Shown here in pieces: positions 46,183-54,038 of a stretch of DNA of 64,000 nt. The notes below the pieces were generated by a model. The model was not told where the DNA came from, made no database searches, and saw only the letters and a program-made list of their open reading frames with translations. The first letter of the stretch is position 1. Every line of letters starts with the position of its first letter. This DNA is from Brettanomyces bruxellensis (lineage: Eukaryota; Ascomycota; Pichiomycetes; Pichiales; Pichiaceae). The position numbers and the translations under genes are program-made. Location of the stretch: positions 558,001 through 622,000 of the forward strand of contig NC_054688.1 of NCBI RefSeq assembly GCF_011074885.1. The letters are read 5' to 3'.

Positions 46183-47733
46183 CTACTCTATCCAATGCAA
46201 GGCCTTGTCTGTGGCAGATCCATGCTTTGTCTTCCGATTTAGGATGCTCTTCACCTTATAGGTGACTCCAGCCCTGTCCTTAAACTCATCTTGGAAATGT
46301 TCCAAAGTTTCAGAAAATGACGGTCCAAGTCCACTTATACCAGCCGAAGTTTTCACGTATGATTCCACCTGCTTCTCTGTTGGAAGTCCCATGTTGTAAG
46401 GATAATTCTGGTAGTTTCTAATCAAAACAGGGCAAGAGGTAAACTGTGATATGTTGAGATTCTGAAGTTGTGCAATTTTGTCCTCCAATTCTTCACCAGA
46501 TGACAAGTCCGGGTTGAATATCTCGTTAGAAGTAAGATTGTCAACCACAGAAGCTGGAACCGACTTTAAATCTGGATACTTGTACTTAATGTTGGTAGAA
46601 TCGGGTATCTTCTTGATGAGTCTTGCGTTCACTGATGTAGTAAAATCGTTCGGCTTGTAGTCAATCATCATTTTTGCTGCCACCTTCAATTCATTGTTCA
46701 AGGATTCGTAGATTGTTCTCTTCCTATTTTTTAGCATCAAGCTCCAGTTAACCGCAAGTGATATTGGAGACTTTGCCTCGAGTTTCTTGGCCGTGGAAAT
46801 GGCAAACTCCGAACCATCCGCAATCAAGTCTTCAATTATCTTTGCGACGGATTCATGAGTATCTGGATTAAAGCATTTCTCGATGGTGTTTAGTTGTTCG
46901 GGTGTGTATTTGAACTGGTGATGCGTTGGAATTTCCGATGTAAATTCCTCGATCGCCTCATTGACCAACGAATAGTACTGATGCTTGTTGTAGAAGACGG
47001 TGTCGTTTTCTCCAGTGGCCAGTTTTTTCACTTGAAGAGAAGAAAGCCGCTCAACCAAGCCATCAAACCGATCATATGGCACATAATGTGTTCCAAATCC
47101 ACAAAGAAGAGTATCGATTCCACGCAAATCATCGCCAGTAAGAGATAAGTAGTATCCCAAATTTCCATCGAGCTTAGGAAGCCAGAATGATGTTCCAACA
47201 TCATCAAAGAAGCCTATTCTCGTTTCAGGCATAGCAATGCGTGTTGTTTCGCACACAACACGGAAGGGACCATGAACAGCAAGTCCGACACCTCCGCCCA
47301 TAGCGATACCATTCACAAGTGACACAATTGGCTTGCCATAAACAGCCAATAGATAATCCAAGCTGTATTCCTTGTGGAAAAGATTGACCGCCTTTTGCGA
47401 TTCATTTGCCATGTTGTCCTTAGCACATTGTATAACATCGCCACCAGAGCAAAATGCTCTAGGAGAAAGAGATTTGAGAATAATAAGATCTGCAACTTTT
47501 GATCTATTAAACTCAACAAGTCTTGGAATAATCTTTTCGCACATGCTAGCATTTAGTGCATTCAATTTCCTTGCTCTATTCAAAGAAATGATCCTAGCAG
47601 CTCCACTCACTTTAAACCGAACATCATCTTCCTCCTCCACTTTACTTGCGGAAGCCATCATACGGGAAAAATGCTGTAAACGTCCTGAAGCCATTACAGG
47701 TGTTCTACCAACTAATGTTTTTGTTGCTAGCAT
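46183..47733 (-). CDS. EHD3: Mitochondrial 3-hydroxyisobutyryl-CoA hydrolase Ehd3
   Basis: Crotonase-superfamily hydrolase of valine catabolism, also found with the small mitochondrial ribosomal subunit in yeast. The 516-residue protein has a mitochondrial presequence (MLATKTLVGRTPVMASGRLQ, basic and hydroxylated). The crotonase core is at about 40-400 with FCSGGDVIQ, NGIAMGGGVGLAVHG near residue 145 and the signature MPETRIGFFDDVGTSFWLP. The C-terminal extension ends with LNRKTKHGSATDKALHWIE. Length is close to the Saccharomyces protein (500). It is in tandem with URN1, with about 240 bp between them. Confidence 0.93.
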   Translation of the reverse strand: MLATKTLVGRTPVMASGRLQHFSRMMASASKVEEEDDVRFKVSGAARIISLNRARKLNALNASMCEKIIPRLVEFNRSKVADLIILKSLSPRAFCSGGDVIQCAKDNMANESQKAVNLFHKEYSLDYLLAVYGKPIVSLVNGIAMGGGVGLAVHGPFRVVCETTRIAMPETRIGFFDDVGTSFWLPKLDGNLGYYLSLTGDDLRGIDTLLCGFGTHYVPYDRFDGLVERLSSLQVKKLATGENDTVFYNKHQYYSLVNEAIEEFTSEIPTHHQFKYTPEQLNTIEKCFNPDTHESVAKIIEDLIADGSEFAISTAKKLEAKSPISLAVNWSLMLKNRKRTIYESLNNELKVAAKMMIDYKPNDFTTSVNARLIKKIPDSTNIKYKYPDLKSVPASVVDNLTSNEIFNPDLSSGEELEDKIAQLQNLNISQFTSCPVLIRNYQNYPYNMGLPTEKQVESYVKTSAGISGLGPSFSETLEHFQDEFKDRAGVTYKVKSILNRKTKHGSATDKALHWIE

Positions 47734-48739
47734 TTTTTTTCTTGTGTCTTTTCTGCAGTGGATATGTTAAAGGTTGTAAAAAAAGAATCACCGCTTTTGT
47801 GTACGTGAAATCAATCCACCAGATACTGGTCCCGGATTGTCTGTATGCAGAAAGTGGGGTATTGCGGTGCTTTATATAAACCTGCGAATTTTTTTTGGAA
47901 TAACAGTCGGAGAATATGACAATACAGACTCAGTTCTATAATGCAAATTGGCATATACTTGACCCCAGATAGTATACGGCTTAAAAAATTCCGCTTTACT
48001 CACGATATTAATTGATGTGGGGAACTAAGACCACCGGTTACCTCTATACGACTAGCTTTCAATTCCGTGCTTGTTCCGGTCAAAATTATTCGATCGGTCC
48101 ACATCAGTTTCCAATTTGTGAAAAAAACTTTATTATGTAAATTTCATCGCCAATTGTTCTTTGGTGTCGGGATGCCAATATGGGTAACTAAATTAATCGG
48201 TTCTGTGGCCTTCACTCGAATAAATGAAAAAGCATGAAGCCTTTCCTCATTCATTCATTTATTCAGATCTTATGCAATTGCAGTTAGGTTTGCACGTTTA
48301 TTTATACTAAAAGCATTTGATTTGTTAAATTTATTAAGTTTCGTTCGACTCTTTATTTTCCCTTTTACCTTTTGTCACTTGTTGCTTCCTTAGACTGCCT
48401 GCTTTTTTTTTTTCTCTCGAATTCAAGATTCTAACTTTCCCTATCGCGTAAATTTTAAACCTAAATGAATGAACGTGTTTCCGCGGCTGCGGATAAAAAA
48501 AAAATAAAATTATCCAATTTTTCAATTGTTCAATTGTTCCTGTCCCCAGCTTTGTGCCTCGATAAATTAGCACTGATCCGGAATGAAGGAGCAGCAGTTC
48601 ACTGATTGTAAGTTTTTAGGTATTGGAATCTGTCTGATTCATCTTTTTTCACCCTTGCATGGACTTGTCTTAATCCAAAAAGCACATTCTGTGGATTCGT
48701 CTTTTGTTGTCTTATCGCTAATTAAGCATTTCTAGAATT
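47734..48739. other. Divergent promoter region EHD3/desaturase
   Basis: No gene is supported in these 1006 bp. A perfect 11-bp inverted repeat lies at 48218-48264. A short repeated CAATTGTT motif (about 48520-48540) and A/T tracts lie nearer the desaturase gene. A 79-residue minus frame at 48334-48573 is Lys-rich and looks like chance. Confidence 0.5.
48218..48264. repeat. 11-bp perfect inverted repeat (hairpin)
   Basis: GAATAAATGAA at 48218-48228 and TTCATTTATTC at 48254-48264 are exact reverse complements with a 25-nt spacer. It lies midway between the divergent EHD3 and desaturase genes. It could be a pair of binding sites or an extruding palindrome; being AT-rich it may also be chance. 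Confidence 0.5.
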
Positions 48740-49885
48740 ATGAGTGAAAGCTTAAGAGTAAGACATTCAGCAAAGCAGCCAGTGAAGTCTGTTACAGTTG
48801 ACTATTCTGATGGTTCAACTAAAGTTCCGGGCCCAAATGTTGGTAAGGATAATAGGGATGAGAATGGAAGTATGAACAACTTCTATTGGACCAACTATAG
48901 AGATCCTCATGCCATCAGGCGGAAATTAATCATTAAGGCACATCCGGAAGTGTTAAAGTTATGTGGTCCCGAACCATTAACAAAATATGTTGCATCGGCA
49001 GTTGTACTTACTCAAATTCTTGTTGCATATCTTTTTAGAAACACATATCCTTTGGACCCATTATTTTTGCTGGTTGCTTATTCCTTGGGTGGTACTTGCA
49101 ACCAGAATGTTTTCATGTGTATTCATGAACTTTCGCACAGTTTGGCTTTCAAGAAACCATTATGGAACAAGTTGTTTGCTATATTTGTGAACTTGCCTAT
49201 TGGCATTCCCTATAGTGCTTCTTTCCAGCCTTATCATCAGCTTCATCACAAGTTCTTCGGCGATGAAAAGTACGATACTGATCTCCCCACAAACTTCGAG
49301 GCTCGATTCCTGTCAAGTATTCCTGGTAAACTGTTCTTCACCACATTTCAGATTTTCTTTTACGCCTTGAGGCCTATATGTGTCGCCACTATTCCAATAA
49401 CGTGGATTCATTTTATCAATATTGTGGTCCAATTCACATTTGATTACTTCATTCTTAGATATTGGGGCATTAATTCCTTTTTCTATTTTCTATTTTCTTC
49501 CTTTTTTGCCGGATCTTTGCATCCAACAGCTGGTCATTTTGTTGGAGAGCATTATCTCTTTGACCCACCAAAACATTTTAAAATGTTTGTTGATGCACCC
49601 CCTGCTGAAACTTATTCCTATTATGGTCCACTAAATCCCCTTGTTTGGAATGTTGGATACCATAACGAACACCACGATTTTCCATATATCCCTTGGACTC
49701 GTCTTCCTGAACTCAGACGTGAGGCTTCTGAGTTCTATGAGGGTTTACCGACGCATGAAAGTTGGATTTTGACTATTATTGATTTCGTCTTCAAGTATGA
49801 CATTACTATGTACAATAGAGTCAAGCGTCGGACTGCCGGTCGCAGATTGTTCAAACAGGTTGATTATGATGACAATTCTAAGTGA
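48740..49885 (+). CDS. Sphingolipid (dihydroceramide) delta-4 desaturase
   Basis: ER membrane di-iron enzyme of the DES1/DEGS family that inserts the 4,5-trans double bond into the long-chain base of ceramide, a step toward glucosylceramide. The 381-residue protein has the three histidine boxes HELSH at 129-133, HQLHH at 166-170 and HNEHH at 308-312, the latter in a HNEHHDFPYIPW block. The family N-terminus is present (FYWTNYRDPHAIRRK and HPEVLKLCGPEP). There are four or more membrane helices between boxes. The family occurs in Pichiaceae, Candida-clade yeasts and filamentous fungi but not in Saccharomyces. The C-terminus is basic (RVKRRTAGRRLFKQ). Confidence 0.95.
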   Translation: MSESLRVRHSAKQPVKSVTVDYSDGSTKVPGPNVGKDNRDENGSMNNFYWTNYRDPHAIRRKLIIKAHPEVLKLCGPEPLTKYVASAVVLTQILVAYLFRNTYPLDPLFLLVAYSLGGTCNQNVFMCIHELSHSLAFKKPLWNKLFAIFVNLPIGIPYSASFQPYHQLHHKFFGDEKYDTDLPTNFEARFLSSIPGKLFFTTFQIFFYALRPICVATIPITWIHFINIVVQFTFDYFILRYWGINSFFYFLFSSFFAGSLHPTAGHFVGEHYLFDPPKHFKMFVDAPPAETYSYYGPLNPLVWNVGYHNEHHDFPYIPWTRLPELRREASEFYEGLPTHESWILTIIDFVFKYDITMYNRVKRRTAGRRLFKQVDYDDNSK

Positions 49886-50341
49886 TATTGTTTGTTTGTA
49901 TGTTCGTTCGTTCGTTCGTTCGTTTATTCGTTTGTTCCAATTCTTCTGATAGACTCTGCATTCAAAGTTGAGATCAAACTGCCAACTTTTGACTGCCACC
50001 CTGTACGATGCATCGTTGCATATACTGATTTTGCACCACTCTATTTAACTTAACAATTTTCTTCTTTCACAAATTCTCCTTTTCTATTAGCATTTAGAAG
50101 GTTAATAATAAATACGAATACCCGACCAATCCTTTTTTTTTTTTACTGATCAGTATTTGAAATGTTTTTTTTCCCCTCCAAGCGTACATGCATATGTCTG
50201 TTTATCTTTCGCTACGTTACGTAAGTACCGAAAATCTAAAATTATGACAAGAATGTTTCATACATATGATACAGAGGTAGTGGTTGGATTCATTAAGAGC
50301 ATTTTATCCTTATAATCTACATTTATTTCCGTTCTTTGGTA
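49886..50341. other. Intergenic region with tetranucleotide repeat
   Basis: No gene is supported in 456 bp. A GTTC microsatellite lies just after the desaturase stop. A T-run is at about 50132-50145. Otherwise nothing is visible. Confidence 0.5.
49902..49921. repeat. (GTTC)5 microsatellite
   Basis: Five perfect GTTC units flanked by degenerate GTTT/ATTC units, in the 3' UTR of the sphingolipid desaturase gene. Likely polymorphic in length. Confidence 0.85.
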
Positions 50342-51388
50342 ATGGGATTGTTTCAAGAGCTCCTTGAGCAGAAATCACACGATATAAGCAAGAAGCTTAT
50401 AAGCAGAAAGAAAACAATTCTTCTATTAAGTAGATCAAATGCTTACCTCACTACAATAATCAGGGAAATTGATTCAATCTTTAAGCATGAACGTGATTCT
50501 GTGAGCAATGATAATCTAGGGCTGAATGATAAGGTTTATACTGACGACAGCAATAATAATAGTAGTGATAAAGTGAAACTACAAGTTTATCGTGGAACGG
50601 TTGGCTTTTTTACATTTGAATGTGCAGTGATGAGATTGGATGTTTACACGGTATCATCAATATTTAAAGGTGAGATATGCAATACTCTTCTTCAGGGGGT
50701 GAAGGAAAGCATTAGTGTGTATTTTGTCATCGATGGTTACCAAATTCATAAAGAACTAGAATCGAATATAGCGGGAGGCTGTAAAATAAACAATTCTGTT
50801 TCAGATTTACTAAAAGCCTGGCATAATGATCTGGATCAAGTGATGAAAATCAAGCAGGTGGGCGGTTTTGGATTTCTTGTGGGTGGATACGATTGCATAG
50901 AGTACAATTTTAAGACTATGAAAGTCATAGACTTGGTACAACAAATTGTTCGAATGATCACTATTGAAGAAAACAAGTGTCTAGAAAATTCAGACGGTGC
51001 CGTAGCCTATTTACGAAATTCTGGTGCTGATGCAGATCGGATTGCCGAGTTATTAGGAATTGACGGAACAGAAGTCAACAAAAAGATTGAAATAAAAGAT
51101 TATAGCTCGATGTTTGTCCCTTTACGATGTGATGATAAGGAAAGCATACAGCTTGTTGATGACTCATTCGACTATGCATACTGGGCTAATCAATGGAGTA
51201 ATATCCAAAAATCAGATCACCCCGATAAGAAATCCGATGATTCTTTAGAAGCCAATAAATCAGATACGTCAGACGATGTTTCTCAGATGATCTTTAAGCA
51301 TCATCAGTCATTTTTAAAAAAAGAGCTCAACCGCATGAAAACTTCAAGGAATGGAGCTCGGGTAAATAAAGTCGGTCCAAGTAGATAA
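50342..51388 (+). CDS. Uncharacterised protein
   Basis: I do not recognise this 348-residue protein (start ATG at 50342, MGLFQELLEQKSHD). The first third has a hydrophobic strand KKTILLLSRSNAYLTTII that resembles the opening of a nucleotide-binding fold but lacks a Walker A glycine loop. The middle alternates predicted strands and helices (FFTFECAVMRLDVYTV, VYFVIDGYQIHKEL, FGFLVGGYDCIEYNFK). The last 100 residues are polar, Ser/Asp/Lys-rich and probably disordered, ending in a basic patch. There is no membrane segment. It is a tandem neighbour of REX1. It may be a fast-evolving homologue of a known small complex subunit; no function is proposed. Confidence 0.7.
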   Translation: MGLFQELLEQKSHDISKKLISRKKTILLLSRSNAYLTTIIREIDSIFKHERDSVSNDNLGLNDKVYTDDSNNNSSDKVKLQVYRGTVGFFTFECAVMRLDVYTVSSIFKGEICNTLLQGVKESISVYFVIDGYQIHKELESNIAGGCKINNSVSDLLKAWHNDLDQVMKIKQVGGFGFLVGGYDCIEYNFKTMKVIDLVQQIVRMITIEENKCLENSDGAVAYLRNSGADADRIAELLGIDGTEVNKKIEIKDYSSMFVPLRCDDKESIQLVDDSFDYAYWANQWSNIQKSDHPDKKSDDSLEANKSDTSDDVSQMIFKHHQSFLKKELNRMKTSRNGARVNKVGPSR

Positions 51389-51729
51389 TTTCAATCTGAA
51401 AAATACGATAAATCAAACAAATAAAGGGAATAATAAGATAATAGGTGGTTGCTTATTTGAATTATCGAACAAATCGTCAACCAAACATAGAGAGACGGGT
51501 GAAAAAATTAAGTCGATCCCAAATTAAAAAAAAAAAGTTTGTTTTTTAACCTACTTTAACGGAGACTTTGGTGCTCAGTGGTTTATTATATATAATTTTG
51601 CAGCAAATTTAGCATATTACGGTTCAGACGAGTCTGTGTATTTTACCACCTGAATGAGTGTCTATCCATTTGTGTGTGCAGAAAAGTTTAATTGAAAAAG
51701 AATCATTGTACAATCGATAGTGGATTGTG
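51389..51729. other. Intergenic region upstream of REX1
   Basis: A 341-bp spacer between tandem genes with an A-run at about 51527-51537. No gene or clear motif. Confidence 0.5.
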
Positions 51730-53478
51730 ATGAGCGACCAGATCAAATTGGAAAATAATAGGTCTGCTGTGACTAAGGTGGACCCAAAGAAAAGAAAAAG
51801 ATTGGACGACTCTATTGATGGACAAAGTGGTAAGCACCGAAAGGTAAGGAAAATTAAAAGAAAGTTTGCATCCATCGAACCAGAAGTCATTATTGATAGC
51901 AGTACTAAAAGAATACATCTGCCGTCTCTTCAACAGCTAATTCTTTATTTGCTGACAAGCTCTAATTCGCAACCTGATTTCTGCAAGGTCATAAATAGAA
52001 GAGCAGTCTCCAAGGTTTTGTTTATTGAGGTCAGGGGGCTTAACTGTACAGATTTTGGTGTAAAGAGTCTACTCCGAGTGCAAAATGCCGTCACTTTACA
52101 GAAAGATCACTTCAGACAGGAATTGGTGTCATTTTCCAACGCTTTCGACTATATGGTTCCTATGACAATGCCTGGATCTAATCATGCTGTTTATCCACTT
52201 ATGACTTCTCTCGTTTCGGTTCATTTGAGCAATAAAGAAAGAAAGCGGATTGTCCATCAGAATTCTGGGAAAGAGGCCACATTAGATAATCTGTGCTTGA
52301 AGTTGGATCAGTTAATAGCTTCAGGATACCCTATTCACAAAGATGTCACAGGCGCCAAACAAGAATCAGTGGATAAAACGTCTGATTATGTTAGTACTGT
52401 GAAATTTGATCATCCAGGTGCGAAAGTGTTTGCTCTTGATTGTGAAATGTGCCGCGCCGAAAGTGGGCTTGTCCTTACACGTTGCTCGTTAACGAATTGG
52501 GATGGAAAGAGACTAATTGATGAACTTGTAAAGCCGGATGAGCATATTGTTGACTACGTGACAAAATATTCTGGAATTACAGAAGAAATGCTTAAGGATG
52601 TCAAAATAAGATTACCTGACATTCAGCAAAAAATAAAAGGCATAGTTTCTTCCGATGACATACTTATTGGTCACTCTTTACAATCTGATCTGAATGTTTT
52701 GAAAATGAAACATCCACACATTATCGACACAGCAGAATGCTATGATCATGGTAGTGGACCACCGATGAAACCTGCTTTAAAAAGTCTTATCTTCAAATAC
52801 TTTGGTAAAACGATACACGACAAAGCTACTGGCCATGACTCAGTTGAAGACTGTACTTCTTGTCTTGATTTGGTAAAGCTGAAACTTGAAAAGGGTCCAT
52901 TCTTTGGCAAGTCATTGAAAACGTCAATTTTTTCGAATATTGCACACTGCAACAAGATGGAAACTACGAATGAAGGTGAAAAGATACCAAAATCATCTTT
53001 AGTTATTGATTCTGGTTTGCAGTTATCTGGTCCTTATGGTCCAGATGAGCTGGTTCAGTGTAAAAGTGATGACGAGGAGGTAGAAATACTTCAAAATAAA
53101 ATCACAAAGCATGATCTTATTTTGATGAAGCTTAGAGAATTGGAGTTTTCTAAAGGAATAAGTTCTCAGAATGATGGAAATACTGAATCTGTCGTGTCGG
53201 TTGAAGAAGCATATTCTAATCTTGGTATTCACTTCGATAAAATATATAATGCAGTTCCAGCAAACACCTTGATCATTGTTTGTGCTAGTTGTGGGGACCT
53301 CAGTGCCATTCGAGAGCTTCAGTCGGAACACAGAAGCTTCCAGCTTTTGTTTGGCAAAAATCCGAACGTGAAAAATAAAAGTAGCAGCTCCGATTGGACT
53401 CAGAGTAAAGCTCAAAGACTTGATGATGCAGTCTATAAAGTTAGGTCATCATTTTGTTTTCTGACCTTAAAAAAGTGA
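51730..53478 (+). CDS. RNH70: 3'-5' RNA exonuclease Rex1/Rnh70
   Basis: DEDDh exonuclease that trims the 3' ends of 5S rRNA, 5.8S rRNA precursors and tRNAs in the nucleus. The start is the ATG at 51730 (MSDQIKLEN), 582 residues. A basic segment near residues 18-45 (KKRKRLDD, KHRKVRKIKRK) could be a nuclear localisation signal. Exonuclease residues: Asp237 and Glu239 in LDCEMC, Asp320 in GHSLQSDLN, and His369 with Asp374 in HDSVEDC. The region before the nuclease domain (about 60-215) resembles the Rex1 N-terminal domain. The C-terminal 190 residues are less conserved. Length is close to Saccharomyces Rnh70 (553). Rex3 and Rex4 are shorter, which argues against them. Confidence 0.92.
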   Translation: MSDQIKLENNRSAVTKVDPKKRKRLDDSIDGQSGKHRKVRKIKRKFASIEPEVIIDSSTKRIHLPSLQQLILYLLTSSNSQPDFCKVINRRAVSKVLFIEVRGLNCTDFGVKSLLRVQNAVTLQKDHFRQELVSFSNAFDYMVPMTMPGSNHAVYPLMTSLVSVHLSNKERKRIVHQNSGKEATLDNLCLKLDQLIASGYPIHKDVTGAKQESVDKTSDYVSTVKFDHPGAKVFALDCEMCRAESGLVLTRCSLTNWDGKRLIDELVKPDEHIVDYVTKYSGITEEMLKDVKIRLPDIQQKIKGIVSSDDILIGHSLQSDLNVLKMKHPHIIDTAECYDHGSGPPMKPALKSLIFKYFGKTIHDKATGHDSVEDCTSCLDLVKLKLEKGPFFGKSLKTSIFSNIAHCNKMETTNEGEKIPKSSLVIDSGLQLSGPYGPDELVQCKSDDEEVEILQNKITKHDLILMKLRELEFSKGISSQNDGNTESVVSVEEAYSNLGIHFDKIYNAVPANTLIIVCASCGDLSAIRELQSEHRSFQLLFGKNPNVKNKSSSSDWTQSKAQRLDDAVYKVRSSFCFLTLKK

Positions 53479-54037
53479 GGCACTTTGCTCTCATGGATGT
53501 AACATGATTTTGGTATATATAGCATTTTCCGTGTGCACTCCACTAAAATTTTAATAGACGATGTGAATAAAGTAAACGCACTTTCATAGATTTCTGAAAT
53601 GTTCTCGGCGTCAATCGTCTGTGGTTGACGCGTATAGCTCGACGCGAATATTCTCCATGCAAAAAAATTTCTTTCTTTTCAGGACTTCGATTGTCTTTTT
53701 CCCTTGTTTATTTACGCGAATTAAAATGTGCGAAAGCCCTTGAGGGTCAGATTAGATGAGAGGGTAAATAGTTTAGATTGGTCTTGTTCTTGATACATCT
53801 GATAAGAAGTATTAGCCTAGGATCAGAGTGTATGGTTTGCAATTTTTAGAAAGTGTGTTGCTTTGTTTATCATATCGGTTCACTAAAATCAGCTTTCCGT
53901 TTAATACTTTTCAGCATAGAAATCATACCAGCTGTGTTCCATTTTGTTTGAGGTGATCATTATTGTTATTTATTTGCATTTCGAAGCATATATTAAAAGC
54001 TTTTTTTTTTCAGCGCATCTTTAATGCTGTTTCAATA
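53479..54037. promoter_or_regulatory. CDC7: CDC7 upstream region with MCB-like sites
   Basis: The 559 bp before CDC7 contain ACGCGT at 53628-53633 (perfect MluI cell-cycle box), ACGCGA at 53642-53647 and ACGCGAA at 53714-53720. MCB and SCB-type sites bind MBF/SBF and drive G1/S transcription in budding yeasts. Three sites in under 100 bp is more than expected by chance in AT-rich sequence. A T10 run followed by CAG at 54001-54013 looks like a 3' splice site, but no branch point or donor is evident. Confidence 0.6.
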
Positions 54038-54038
54038 A
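54024..54038 (+). promoter_or_regulatory. CDC7: Four-codon upstream open reading frame at CDC7
   Basis: ATG-CTG-TTT-CAA-TAA immediately precedes the CDC7 start; its TAA shares one base with the CDC7 ATG (TAATG). If the mRNA starts upstream, ribosomes would meet this frame first, and the overlap would favour termination-reinitiation. If transcription starts downstream of 54024 it has no effect. Confidence 0.5.

Noticed and set aside
54001..54013. 3' splice-site-like T10-CAG before CDC7
   Set aside because: No TACTAAC-like branch point and no upstream donor with a start codon were found, and the protein beginning at the downstream ATG looks complete.
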